Below are positions 8,592 through 17,091 of a stretch of DNA of 64,000 bases, one piece after another (the stretch's first letter is position 1; every line of letters begins with the position of its first letter). The DNA lies in NCBI GenBank assembly GCA_963674555.1, contig OY771429.1, positions 496,001-560,000 of the forward strand. Direction: 5' to 3'. The notes under the pieces are model-generated. The model did not search any database and was not told where the DNA came from. It saw nothing but the letters and a program-made list of their open reading frames with translations. The DNA is from JBGMEA01 sp963674555 (lineage in GTDB: Bacteria; Bacillota; Clostridia; Eubacteriales; Anaerofustaceae). The translations under genes were made by a program, and so were the position numbers.

Positions 8592-8620
8592 AGTATAGCA
8601 TAATAGAGAAATAATGACAA
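8592..8620 (-). promoter_or_regulatory. Promoter of the transposase-like/mcsA/mcsB/clpC operon
   Basis: TTGTCA (8620-8615) and TATACT (8597-8592) on the minus strand are 17 bases apart. The predicted start lies almost on the ribosome site, giving a leader of roughly 15-20 nt. No tandem CtsR-type heptamers (GGTCAAA repeats) surround it. An inverted repeat GACAT-TG-ATGTC (8629-8640) lies just upstream of the -35 box. Confidence 0.75.
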
Positions 8621-8755
8621 TAAGAACCGACATTGATGTCAAATATTAATAGTTTTTTAATATTATTTCAATATCTTTTCAAAACTGTCTTTGATTATGA
8701 TACAATACATTTCGGAATGAAGTTACATTAAACATGATCGATAACGGAGGTAGAT

Positions 8756-10042
8756 ATGGGCAGTTTGGTAATCGTAGGAACACAATGGGGAGACGAAGGA
8801 AAAGGTAAAATCACGGATTTTTTAACGGACAAAGCAGATGTCGTTGTTCGCTATCAAGGCGGGAACAATGCCGGACATACCGTGATCGCAAATGATATTA
8901 CTTATAAACTCCATTTGATACCTTCGGGCGTCGTACAAAACAAACCTTCAATCATTGCATCAGGAGTAGCGCTCGATCCAATATGGCTCGCAGAAGAAAT
9001 GAATATTTTGCAAGAACAGGGTTTGTCATTCGACAATCTGTTGATCGATAAAAGAACACATTTGATCATGCCCTACCACAAATTATTGGATGCTCTAAAC
9101 GAACAATCGCTTGGAGATAAAGAGATTGGTACGACCAAAAGAGGGATAGGCCCTTGTTATACCGATAAAACAAAAAGGATCGGCATCCGAGTCTGTGATT
9201 TACTGGACAAAGATGTATTTTTGGAAAAACTTACGAACAATGTTAATAAAATCAATAGAGAATTACAAGAAATATACAATGAAACTCCATTAGACATCAA
9301 TGAAATATACCAACAATATATTGAGATTTCTTCTATGTTGAGACCCTATGTTTCGGATGCTTCAGTGGTTTTAAACGATTATATTAAAAAAGGCAGTAAA
9401 GTACTTTTCGAGGGTGCACAAGGTACGCTTCTCGATATAGACTACGGAACATATCCGTATGTTACATCATCTCATCCTACTTCAGCGGGCGTATGTATCG
9501 GTACAGGTGTCGGACCGACTGCTATAAATGAAGTAGTTGGCATCGCTAAAGCGTATACGACAAGAGTCGGCAGCGGACCTTTCCCGACTGAATTGCTTGA
9601 TGAGACCGGGGAGTTTTTACGGGAAAAAGGATTTGAATTTGGCACGACAACAGGACGTCCGCGCAGATGCGGATGGCTTGATACGGTGATACTGAAATAT
9701 TCAGCCAGGATCAATGGACTAACAAGTATCGCGCTTACAAAATTGGATACCCTTACAGGATTGGATAAAATAAAAATATGTACGGGATATCGTTACAATG
9801 ACTCTGTGATCGATGATTTCCCGCCTGAACTGAACATACTTGAACAATGCGTACCGATCTATGAAGAAATGGACGGATGGGACGAAGATATATCTTCTGC
9901 GAAAAGTGTTGAAGACCTCTGTGATAACGCAAAACGTTATGTAAATAAAATCGAAGAATTATGTGGCGTAGAAATCGGCATCATTTCGATCGGACCGGAT
10001 AGAGAACAAACGATCATACTCGGTAACTACTTCAATGAGTGA
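8756..10042 (+). CDS. purA: Adenylosuccinate synthetase
   Basis: Converts IMP, aspartate and GTP to adenylosuccinate, the first step from IMP to AMP. At 428 aa it has the usual length. Motifs are GDEGKGK (P-loop-like) and GGNNAGHT at the N-terminus, GIGPCYTDK, and TTTGRPRRCGWLD. GGAGG precedes the ATG by 7 bases. It is divergent from the clp operon, and its stop overlaps the start of rsmI by 8 bases, so the two genes are likely cotranscribed. Confidence 0.98.
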   Translation: MGSLVIVGTQWGDEGKGKITDFLTDKADVVVRYQGGNNAGHTVIANDITYKLHLIPSGVVQNKPSIIASGVALDPIWLAEEMNILQEQGLSFDNLLIDKRTHLIMPYHKLLDALNEQSLGDKEIGTTKRGIGPCYTDKTKRIGIRVCDLLDKDVFLEKLTNNVNKINRELQEIYNETPLDINEIYQQYIEISSMLRPYVSDASVVLNDYIKKGSKVLFEGAQGTLLDIDYGTYPYVTSSHPTSAGVCIGTGVGPTAINEVVGIAKAYTTRVGSGPFPTELLDETGEFLREKGFEFGTTTGRPRRCGWLDTVILKYSARINGLTSIALTKLDTLTGLDKIKICTGYRYNDSVIDDFPPELNILEQCVPIYEEMDGWDEDISSAKSVEDLCDNAKRYVNKIEELCGVEIGIISIGPDREQTIILGNYFNE

Positions 10043-10883
10043 TAAAAAAGGATCGCTCTACATCGTATCCACTCCGATCGGAAATTTGGAAGATATTACG
10101 CTCAGAGCGCTTCGAATTCTTAAAGAAGTAGATTATATTTTGTGTGAAGACACACGCCACTCTATCAAACTGTTGAATCATTACGACATCAAAAAACCTT
10201 TAATCAGCCTACATAAATTTAATGAATACGAGACCGCTGACCAAATGATCGATAGGATCCTCGCCGGCGAACAAGCGGCATTGATATCTGATGCAGGTAC
10301 ACCCTTGCTGTCTGATCCCGGGAACATATTGGTAGAAAAAGCGATCGATTCCAATATAGACTTGATTGTTATACCGGGCGCTAACGCATTACTTCCGGCA
10401 TTGATCTATTCGGGTTTTGATATCTCTTCTTTCACTTTTTTTGGTTTTTTACCGAAGAAAAAGAATCAACGCAAAGAAATTTTTCTGTCTTTAGAGAACA
10501 ACACACTTCCCACAGTGTTTTATGTGTCACCGCATGAACTAAAAACGATCCTGAAAGATATCGATGCCATATTACCGAAAAGACAAATTGCTCTTTCAAA
10601 AGAGATCACAAAACTATACGAGCAAACCTTTAGAGGAGCAGCTTCTGAACTTCTTGAAGCTTTAGAAGAACCGATCAAAGGTGAGTACGTGATGGTTATA
10701 GACAGAGGTATCGAACAAGATCAAGATGAGATCGATATTTCAATAATAAGTGATGATGAATTAAACGAAATGTATCGAATGATTTTATCTTCCTCAAACG
10801 AAAGAAAAGATGCTTTAAAACAACTGGCATTACAGCTCAATGTCCCAAAACGTGAATTATATAAACGTCTTTTCAAAAAATAA
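10035..10883 (+). CDS. rsmI: 16S rRNA (cytidine1402-2'-O)-methyltransferase
   Basis: Methylates the ribose of C1402 in 16S rRNA using S-adenosylmethionine. The 282-aa protein shows the tetrapyrrole-methylase fold with the RsmI signatures STPIGNLEDITLRA and CEDTRH at the N-terminus, SDAGTPLLSDPG, and the C-terminal helical domain. It overlaps purA by 8 bases and is probably translated by coupling. Confidence 0.96.
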   Translation: MSDKKGSLYIVSTPIGNLEDITLRALRILKEVDYILCEDTRHSIKLLNHYDIKKPLISLHKFNEYETADQMIDRILAGEQAALISDAGTPLLSDPGNILVEKAIDSNIDLIVIPGANALLPALIYSGFDISSFTFFGFLPKKKNQRKEIFLSLENNTLPTVFYVSPHELKTILKDIDAILPKRQIALSKEITKLYEQTFRGAASELLEALEEPIKGEYVMVIDRGIEQDQDEIDISIISDDELNEMYRMILSSSNERKDALKQLALQLNVPKRELYKRLFKK

Positions 10884-10976
10884 GATTGATATTTAGCAAA
10901 TAAATTAACATGGGTCATCAAAAAATAAAAGCTGTTTTTTGAATCTGAAATAGACTTATGAATATAGAAAAAATGC

Positions 10977-11005
10977 TTGATTTTTTTCAAAGTATATTAT
11001 ATAAT
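10977..11005 (+). promoter_or_regulatory. Promoter of tRNA-Thr
   Basis: TTGATT (10977-10982) and TATAAT (11000-11005) are separated by 17 bases. The predicted start lies a few bases upstream of the tRNA. Confidence 0.75.
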
Positions 11006-11014
11006 AAACCGCAT

Positions 11015-11089
11015 GCTGATGTGGCTCAACGGTAGAGCAGCTGATTTGTAATCAGCAGGTTGTAGGTTCGATTCCTATCATCAGCTCCA
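11015..11089 (+). tRNA. tRNA-Thr (anticodon UGU)
   Basis: A 75-nt cloverleaf with acceptor GCTGATG pairing CATCAGC, discriminator T and encoded CCA. The anticodon stem is GCTGA/TCAGC around the loop TTTGTAA, giving anticodon TGT (Thr, ACA codons). The T arm contains GGTTCGATTCC. It is an isolated single-tRNA transcription unit with its own promoter and terminator. The sequence between rsmI and the tRNA (10884-10976) shows nothing else. Confidence 0.97.
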
Positions 11090-11101
11090 TTTTTATCATA
11101 T

Positions 11102-11130
11102 AACACTTCGTATTGATCGAAGTGTTTTTT
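11102..11130 (+). terminator. Terminator of tRNA-Thr
   Basis: A 9-bp stem (11102-11110 with 11118-11126), a 7-base loop and a T run. It follows the tRNA by 12 bases. Confidence 0.9.
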
Positions 11131-11196
11131 GTTTGTCTCGTAAAAAGTCTAAATAGATGTAAGACCTAAAATATAAATATGCAAATTGTAAATTCA

Positions 11197-11235
11197 ATAG
11201 AATATTCTATATTGGACTATAAAGTATGTTATAAT
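11197..11235 (+). promoter_or_regulatory. Promoter of the 11-mer-repeat protein with overlapping palindrome
   Basis: An extended -10 (TGTTATAAT, ending at 11235) has no good -35. The -35 region is overlapped by a perfect 14-bp palindrome (ATAGAATATTCTAT, 11197-11210), which may be an operator. The interval 11131-11196 is featureless A+T-rich sequence. Confidence 0.5.
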
Positions 11236-11268
11236 GATTACAAAGAATAAATTTTATGGAGGAAACCA

Positions 11269-11754
11269 ATGAGCGAATTTAAAGATGATCTAGACAATGC
11301 AATGGATAACCTAAAAGATAAAGCAGAAGATTTGAAAGATTCCGCTGCTGAAAAGGCGAAAGAATTCAAAGAACAATTTGATGAAAAGTTCGATGATTTC
11401 AAAGAAAAAGCTAATGAAAAGCTCGGAGAGATGCGCGAAAAAGCTGATGAGAATTTTGATGAGTTTAAACAAAAAGCATCTGAAAAAGCAGAAGAACTCA
11501 AAGATAAGGCAAACGACACTTTTGAAGAGATGAAAGAAAAAGCTGCTGATAAATTCGAAGAACTCAAAGAAAAAACCGATGAACAGGTTAAAGAATTCAA
11601 AGAGAAGGCAGAGGACAGTTTACAGGAATTAAAAGAAAAAGTTTCGGAAAAATCTGAAGAATTCAAAGAAAAAGCAGAAGAAACTATAGAAAACATTACC
11701 GAAAAGATCAGTGAGGGGTTCGACCAAAGCGATTTGGGAGAACTTCCACAATAA
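11269..11754 (+). CDS. Charged alpha-helical protein of twelve tandem 11-residue repeats
   Basis: The 161-aa protein has no signal peptide or membrane segment. Residues 22-153 are exactly twelve consecutive 11-residue units of the form hydrophobic-KEKA-x-E-x-x-E-E (for example FKEKANEKLGE, LKEKTDEQVKE). An N-terminal lead (1-21) and the tail SDLGELPQ flank them. Hendecad periodicity is that of group-3 LEA-like or apolipoprotein-like amphipathic helices, or right-handed coiled coils. No enzyme domain is seen. GGAGG precedes the ATG by 7 bases, and the gene is monocistronic. A stress-protective or membrane/polymer-coating role is inference only. Confidence 0.8.
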   Translation: MSEFKDDLDNAMDNLKDKAEDLKDSAAEKAKEFKEQFDEKFDDFKEKANEKLGEMREKADENFDEFKQKASEKAEELKDKANDTFEEMKEKAADKFEELKEKTDEQVKEFKEKAEDSLQELKEKVSEKSEEFKEKAEETIENITEKISEGFDQSDLGELPQ

Positions 11755-11872
11755 AATAAATCTCAAACAGATCAATTGCACGCATTATTGAAACCGTAAC
11801 AAAGTCACCGATAATCTTATTTTGAATACGCTATACTGGTATTACACACAAACCAAAAGGAGTAAAGAGATA

Positions 11873-12205
11873 ATGTTATTTGGTAAAAAAAGTTATAAAA
11901 CAATTTCCCCTTCAGAAGCTAAAAGTGTTTTGGAATCAAATAAAAATGCAGTATTGGTCGATGTAAGAACCCCCGATGAGTACAGACAAGGACATATACC
12001 TAACAGTAAATTGGTTCCTTTAAACAATTTAGATGGCGGTATCGGTAAAGTTGCTAAAGATAAAGATGCTGAATTGATCGTATATTGTCTGAGCGGAGCT
12101 CGAGCAGCAAGCGCTTGTTCGATTTTAAGTTCAATGGGCTATACGAATGTGAGTAATCTTGGCGGTATCCAATACTGGCCGTATGATATTGTTCGCGGTA
12201 ATTAA
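11873..12205 (+). CDS. Rhodanese-like domain protein
   Basis: Single rhodanese domain of 110 aa, a sulfur carrier or sulfurtransferase family. VLVDVRTPDEYRQGHIP and the active-site loop YCLSGARAA, with the catalytic Cys, are intact. The ATG at 11873 is chosen because AAGGAG lies upstream; the longer frame from 11822 adds unrelated residues. The protein is cytoplasmic. A shared bidirectional terminator separates it from the convergent nitroreductase gene. The partner sulfur pathway cannot be deduced from the neighbours. Confidence 0.9.
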   Translation: MLFGKKSYKTISPSEAKSVLESNKNAVLVDVRTPDEYRQGHIPNSKLVPLNNLDGGIGKVAKDKDAELIVYCLSGARAASACSILSSMGYTNVSNLGGIQYWPYDIVRGN

Positions 12206-12212
12206 TCGAAAT

Positions 12213-12240
12213 AAAAAAGATGCATATGCATCTTTTTTTT
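12213..12240. terminator. Bidirectional terminator between rhodanese and nitroreductase genes
   Basis: A self-complementary A-rich/GATGCATATGCATC/T-rich hairpin ends in eight T on the plus strand and an equivalent run on the minus strand. It serves both convergent genes, and the nitroreductase stop overlaps its edge. Confidence 0.9.
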
Positions 12241-12739
12241 ACTTATTCAAAAAATGGATACGTCCGGATAAGAAGCGATTGTTAATATCTTTCTTTTCAT
12301 CCTTAAAACCAATAGCGATAAGGGTGACCGGAAGATGATTTTCCGGCAAATTTAGGACTGACAGAACTCCATCTATTCGGTCTTGTCCGGGAGCGACTCC
12401 TAACCAACATGCTCCATAACCCATTGCCTCTGCCTGTAAAAGAATATTTTGCGCAGCTGCGGCGGCATCGATAAATAAATACTCAGGGTCATCATTGATC
12501 GATAGATCTCCGCAAACAACGATCCCTTGCCCCGCACTTACCAAAGGCTTCCATTGAGGTGAAATTTCAACCAAACTGTCAATAAGAGCTTTATCATCAA
12601 AGACCCAAAACTGCCACGGTTGTTGATTCTTACCAGAGGGCGCATTCATTCCGGCTTTAATAATTTCTTTGATTTGTTCTTCATCGATAAGTTCACCTGT
12701 ATATTTTCTTACGCTTCTTCTTGTAAATATCTCATTCAT
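12239..12739 (-). CDS. Nitroreductase-family FMN oxidoreductase
   Basis: FMN-dependent NAD(P)H oxidoreductase fold of 166 aa. FTRRSVRKYTGE at the N-terminus binds FMN phosphate, followed by MNAPSGKNQQPWQF; MGYGACWLGVAP lies in the second half. The ATG at 12739 has AAAGGAG 8 bases upstream. A GTG three codons earlier overlaps that ribosome site and is rejected. The substrate is unknown; members reduce nitroaromatics, quinones or flavins. Confidence 0.92.
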   Translation of the reverse strand: MNEIFTRRSVRKYTGELIDEEQIKEIIKAGMNAPSGKNQQPWQFWVFDDKALIDSLVEISPQWKPLVSAGQGIVVCGDLSINDDPEYLFIDAAAAAQNILLQAEAMGYGACWLGVAPGQDRIDGVLSVLNLPENHLPVTLIAIGFKDEKKDINNRFLSGRIHFLNK

Positions 12740-12841
12740 CCTTGCCACTCCTTTGATAAAATATTATCATACTGAATATTATACCACAGCCATTATATGT
12801 TGATACCATGCTCCCATCAGAATTAGATTTATTCATAATAA

Positions 12842-12870
12842 TGGACAAAACGGGCCAGCACCTTTATAAT
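12842..12870 (+). promoter_or_regulatory. Promoter of the small membrane-anchored protein gene
   Basis: TGGACA (12842-12847) and TATAAT (12865-12870) are 17 bases apart. The predicted start near 12877 rules out translation from the upstream in-frame ATG at 12808. Confidence 0.7.
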
Positions 12871-12900
12871 ATAATTATTAAAAGGGATGAAGAGGATACC

Positions 12901-13359
12901 ATGAGAAGAATATTAGCATTTCTACTGTTTGTACTCATATTACTGGCTTGTTTTACGATGGTAGGTATCTATCTAAGGAATAAATTCATCAGTAATAAAA
13001 TCGAAGTGGTCAGTGTAAAAGTAGATATCTACAAATTGAAAAACACCGAAGTTGAAACTGATAACCGACCTTATAAAACGATAACACTGGCAATTGATGA
13101 AAATGTTACTGCCTTTATGAAAGCCTTTGATGAGAAAACTGAACTATCGGCATCCGAAACATCGTCTTATGGTATCAGTAATTGTTTGATTTCTATCAAT
13201 TACAGAAAATCAACGCAAAATAATTTGTATATAGACACCTATGAAGCTTGGTATGATGAAAATAAAACGAAAATGATATTGATAAGATTTGATAACATCT
13301 ATTATCAAATACCTTACGAAGAAAGTCAGACTATATACACGTTGATTGATAATAAATAA
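12901..13359 (+). CDS. Membrane-anchored protein of unknown function
   Basis: I do not recognise a family. From the ATG at 12901 (AGAGGA upstream), the 152-aa protein begins MRRILAFLLFVLILLACF, a single N-terminal membrane anchor or uncleaved signal (about 4-26). About 125 residues follow outside the membrane, with alternating beta-type segments and no cysteines or catalytic motifs. It is monocistronic with its own promoter and terminator. Confidence 0.75.
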   Translation: MRRILAFLLFVLILLACFTMVGIYLRNKFISNKIEVVSVKVDIYKLKNTEVETDNRPYKTITLAIDENVTAFMKAFDEKTELSASETSSYGISNCLISINYRKSTQNNLYIDTYEAWYDENKTKMILIRFDNIYYQIPYEESQTIYTLIDNK

Positions 13360-13389
13360 ACAGATGATCTTAAGATCATCTGTTTATTT
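13354..13389. terminator. Bidirectional terminator
   Basis: A perfect 36-base palindrome (18-bp arms) contains the stop codon of the upstream membrane protein gene. It lies just beyond the stop of the convergent PHP gene. Confidence 0.8.
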
Positions 13390-13405
13390 GAAAAGCGAAA
13401 AACCG

Positions 13406-14143
13406 TTATTCTACATTCAAAACTTTCCCAATATCCACTCCGCTTTGCTTTATGATCTCGAATCCTTTCGTACAGTTTCCCACATCTTCGGGCACATGTG
13501 CGTCACTGCCTACGACAAATGTCACATCAAGATCTTTTATTTGCTTAACTTCGTGCGCATTCAAGCGCCCTCTTGAATTATTGATTTCAAGTATAGTTTT
13601 CGTTTCAACGCATTTATTCGCTACTTTTTCCAAGTCAAATCTGTAATTACTCATCGGATGTGTGATCATATGAATTTTGTAGCGATCTAACACATGCACC
13701 ATAGCTTCGGTACAATATTTTTCTGATACCGATTGTAAAAATCGCAAATGACAACGATATGCTAAAAAAGCAAGCGTGTGTATCTTAATATAGCTCATCA
13801 AATCCTTCATTTTACACATCACATGAAAACCGACATTCACTACTTCAAACAGTTCCAGATCTTCATTCTTGATGTCAATATCACCTTGCATTGAGAAAAT
13901 ATTGGCTTCAACACCAAACACGATCCGAATTTGAGGATATTGTATCCGAAGAGCTTCGATCTGTTCATACATCTCCAGATATTTCGCTCTGTTTAATTTC
14001 CTTGCATAATAATGCGCATACCCATGTTCAGTGATATGGATCTCACTTAATCCTTTTTGAACGGCTGCCTTGACCATTTCTTCAATACTTGCAGTCCCAT
14101 GCGAATAGTAGGTATGCGTATGCATATCTTTTGTTAATTTCAC
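13406..14143 (-). CDS. PHP-domain metal-dependent phosphoesterase
   Basis: A 245-aa PHP-family hydrolase related to histidinol-phosphatase and YcdX-type proteins. Metal-ligand motifs occur in order: MHTHTYYSHG at the N-terminus, TEHG, FGVEAN, the HP of MITHPMS, and GSDAH near the C-terminus. The substrate is unknown and no his genes are nearby. It lies 20 bases downstream of ispG and is probably the last gene of the uppS-cdsA-rseP-ispG transcription unit. Confidence 0.88.
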   Translation of the reverse strand: MKLTKDMHTHTYYSHGTASIEEMVKAAVQKGLSEIHITEHGYAHYYARKLNRAKYLEMYEQIEALRIQYPQIRIVFGVEANIFSMQGDIDIKNEDLELFEVVNVGFHVMCKMKDLMSYIKIHTLAFLAYRCHLRFLQSVSEKYCTEAMVHVLDRYKIHMITHPMSNYRFDLEKVANKCVETKTILEINNSRGRLNAHEVKQIKDLDVTFVVGSDAHVPEDVGNCTKGFEIIKQSGVDIGKVLNVE

Positions 14144-14163
14144 TTTATTTCCCTTTGTTCGTT

Positions 14164-15210
14164 TCAGTTTAAGAGCATGATCTCTTCGTAGAGTGTTTCA
14201 ATCATTTTATCAGTTGGAACACTTTTTATGATATGACCTTTTTTAAATAAAACACCTTTTCCATCACCGCAAGCGATTCCAATATCCGCTTCTTTTGCCT
14301 CTCCGGGTCCATTTACGCCGCATCCCATCACTGCGACCGTAATTGGTTCTCTGAAGTCTTTTGTCTTTTCTTTAAGCTGTGTAACGATCTTAAGAAGATC
14401 GGTATGGCATCTGGCGCAAGTCGGACATGAAACGATGCGCACGCCTTCTTCTCGAAGATTGCACGCACTTAATATCTCTTTTGCAGCGAATACTTCCTGT
14501 ACGGGTTCTCCCGTTAATGAAACGCGGATCGTATCGCCGATATCATTTAAAAGTAAAGCACCGATCCCGACACTTGAGCGTATGATACCATTCATATCGG
14601 CACCGGCTTCCGTTACACCCAGATGTAAAGGATAGTCGTATAACGATGCAAATATCTGATTTGCCTTGTATGTCGCAACAACATCGCTGGATTTAATAGA
14701 AATAACAATGTCATCATATCCGAATTCATTGAAATAATCTATATTTCTTTTAGCGCTCTCCACAAGAGCTTCAGCTGATGGATGCGTATATCTTTGCAAA
14801 ATATCTTTTTCCAACGAACCGGAATTCACGCCGATACGTACCGGTATTTTGTATTCTTTTAAACAAGCCACAACTTCACTGACTTTTTCTTTCCCACCTA
14901 TATTCCCGGGGTTGATACGCAACTTACTGACACCACTTTCGATCGAACGGATCGCTAAACGATAATCAAACTGAATATCCGCAACCAATGGAATATGGAT
15001 ATTCTGAGTAATTATTTTGATAGCATCCGCAGCGTCATTGTCAGAGATCGCTGCACGGACGATCTCGCACCCCGCATTTTCCAAATCGATAATTTGTCGG
15101 ATAGCTTTTTCTGTATCTGTCAAAGGCACAGTGATCATGGATTGAATAGCGATGGGATTATCTTTGCCGATTTTAACGTTGCCGATTTTTATTTCTCTTG
15201 TATTTCTCAT
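14164..15210 (-). CDS. ispG: 4-hydroxy-3-methylbut-2-en-1-yl diphosphate synthase
   Basis: Penultimate enzyme of the MEP isoprenoid pathway: reductive ring opening of MEcPP to HMBPP using a [4Fe-4S] cluster. At 348 aa it is the short bacterial form. Cluster ligands are the two Cys of SCPTCARC and the Cys of MGCGVNGPGEA; the conserved Glu lies in the same GPGEA element. It follows rseP by 13 bases. The MEP gene dxr, normally two genes upstream in this cluster, is absent from this locus. Confidence 0.97.
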   Translation of the reverse strand: MRNTREIKIGNVKIGKDNPIAIQSMITVPLTDTEKAIRQIIDLENAGCEIVRAAISDNDAADAIKIITQNIHIPLVADIQFDYRLAIRSIESGVSKLRINPGNIGGKEKVSEVVACLKEYKIPVRIGVNSGSLEKDILQRYTHPSAEALVESAKRNIDYFNEFGYDDIVISIKSSDVVATYKANQIFASLYDYPLHLGVTEAGADMNGIIRSSVGIGALLLNDIGDTIRVSLTGEPVQEVFAAKEILSACNLREEGVRIVSCPTCARCHTDLLKIVTQLKEKTKDFREPITVAVMGCGVNGPGEAKEADIGIACGDGKGVLFKKGHIIKSVPTDKMIETLYEEIMLLN

Positions 15211-15223
15211 GTTACATTCCTAT

Positions 15224-16237
15224 TCATAGGAGATTTACGATATCTTGGTAAGCGATCAAGACACCCAAGATCAACAATGCCGCAAACCCGATCAAATGGA
15301 TCTTTCCTTCCGTTTCTTTATTGATCGGTGATCCTTTGATCTTTTCTACGATCACAAACATGACGCGACTTCCGTCTAATGCAGGGATCGGCAGAAGATT
15401 AAAGAATCCCAAACTAACCGAAATTGCAGCTGCGATATTTAACACATATATCATGCCCTGCGGTATATATTCGTTTAAGATCGCAGTAGCGCCTATTGGA
15501 CCGGTAAGTGAACTGAGCTGAAATTCTCCCCTAAAAATACCGATGAAAATTCCAAAGATCAATTTGATATACATCCAAAAGAATCCGAAAGCATCTTTTA
15601 TCGATGAGAGAACATTCGGTTTGAATTCGGGTGATATCCCAAATTTATAAACTCCCTGCTCTTCATTCAAATACGGCTGTATCGAATAATATTCGATCGA
15701 TCCGTCACTTTTTTCAACACCTACATAAAGAGGATTTCCGTTACTGTTTTCGATCCTATCGGTGATCTCATCCCATGTTTGGATATCATCACCATCGATC
15801 GATACGATTTTGTCACCCGCTTCGATGCCGGCATTGTAAGCAGGAGAATCCTCGGAAAAATCAGTAATAACATTTGAATTAGTCGCTGTACCTATCATCA
15901 TGAAAATGATAAAAAATATCAAAATAGCGATGATGAAATTCATGGCGGATCCGGAAAGCAATATCAAGATCCTTTTCCATGCTTTTGCGCTGTTGAAACT
16001 TCCTTCTTCATAATCTTCTCCGTCTTCACCCTTCATTCGGCAATATCCGCCGATTGGAAGTAATCTTAAAGAAAATTTCGTTATTTTTGTCTCTTTCTGT
16101 AACAATAATGGTCCCATACCCGCTGAGAATTCTTCAACGGTGACTCCTGATTTTATTGCTGTTATAAAATGTCCGAATTCATGTGCTATGATCAACAATC
16201 CGAAAATCAATATTGCTATTACTATTGTTAAAAACAT
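15224..16237 (-). CDS. rseP: RseP/RasP-type site-2 intramembrane metalloprotease
   Basis: Membrane-embedded zinc protease that cleaves anti-sigma factors and remnant signal peptides. The 337-aa protein has the zinc motif HEFGH in TM1 (about residues 19-23), a central PDZ domain (about 120-200, GIEAGDKIVSIDGD) and the second active-site motif NLLPIPALDG in a late membrane segment. The gene lies 47 bases downstream of cdsA, in the slot normally following dxr. Confidence 0.95.
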   Translation of the reverse strand: MFLTIVIAILIFGLLIIAHEFGHFITAIKSGVTVEEFSAGMGPLLLQKETKITKFSLRLLPIGGYCRMKGEDGEDYEEGSFNSAKAWKRILILLSGSAMNFIIAILIFFIIFMMIGTATNSNVITDFSEDSPAYNAGIEAGDKIVSIDGDDIQTWDEITDRIENSNGNPLYVGVEKSDGSIEYYSIQPYLNEEQGVYKFGISPEFKPNVLSSIKDAFGFFWMYIKLIFGIFIGIFRGEFQLSSLTGPIGATAILNEYIPQGMIYVLNIAAAISVSLGFFNLLPIPALDGSRVMFVIVEKIKGSPINKETEGKIHLIGFAALLILGVLIAYQDIVNLL

Positions 16238-16284
16238 TCTTAATCATCCTATTCTATTATTGAGTAAATATATTTTGTGCCAGA

Positions 16285-17091
16285 TTATTTCAGAAACATT
16301 GGAAAAAACATCTGAATAAATATATACATCGATGCAAAACCAAACAATTGACTGTCGATTCGATCCAAGATGCCACCGTGTCCCGGCAATAAATTACTGT
16401 AATCTTTTACGCCAAATTGACGTTTAATCATGGAAGCCGCTAAATCACCGAATTGCGCCGTAATGCCTAATATCAATCCTGATAGTATAAAAAAGACAAA
16501 TCGGATCTGTGCCTGACCGAAAAGAGGTTGCAGCCAGCCGGCTATCAAGCAAATTATGACAGCTGCGATAAATCCTGCGACACTGCCCTCTACGGACTTC
16601 TTTGGACTGATATGTGGGCTGAGTTTATGCTTTCCGTAGCGTATCCCAATAAAATATGCGAATGTATCACACGCCACACATGCAATAAGCATCATCATAA
16701 GGATATACACACCGTGTGGACCCATAACGATTCCTGCCGCCAGTGATATAAAAAATGAAATATAGATCGAACCCCAAACGGTATAGATTGTTTTCTCGGT
16801 ATTGGTGCTTTTGAGTATAATGTCTTTTGTAAACACCAAAATAATATCGAGCACCAATACAGCCAGTAGATACTTCGGATAAAAGGCATTCACTGCGATC
16901 ATGATCGTACCGATCATAGTATGAAAAATGATATCAAGAATATCTTTTTTTTGTGAAACCGTCGTAAGATACTCAAACATTGCCATAGCATTCACGATAA
17001 CCAATGCAGAAAATAATGCCCATTTACCAATCACGATCAACACAACCAATATCAAAAAAGCTATAACACCCGTTATGATACGCTGTTTCAT
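16285..17091 (-). CDS. cdsA: Phosphatidate cytidylyltransferase
   Basis: Makes CDP-diacylglycerol from CTP and phosphatidate, the precursor used by PgsA (also in this window). The 268-aa protein has about seven to eight membrane segments and the C-terminal CDP-alcohol signature GHGGILDRIDSQLF. It overlaps uppS by 4 bases (ATGA), so the two are translationally coupled. Confidence 0.96.
   Translation of the reverse strand: MKQRIITGVIAFLILVVLIVIGKWALFSALVIVNAMAMFEYLTTVSQKKDILDIIFHTMIGTIMIAVNAFYPKYLLAVLVLDIILVFTKDIILKSTNTEKTIYTVWGSIYISFFISLAAGIVMGPHGVYILMMMLIACVACDTFAYFIGIRYGKHKLSPHISPKKSVEGSVAGFIAAVIICLIAGWLQPLFGQAQIRFVFFILSGLILGITAQFGDLAASMIKRQFGVKDYSNLLPGHGGILDRIDSQLFGFASMYIFIQMFFPMFLK

Noticed and set aside
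8636..8646. CtsR box at the clp promoter
   Set aside because: Only a single GTCAAA half-site is present; CtsR needs a tandem heptamer repeat with fixed spacing.
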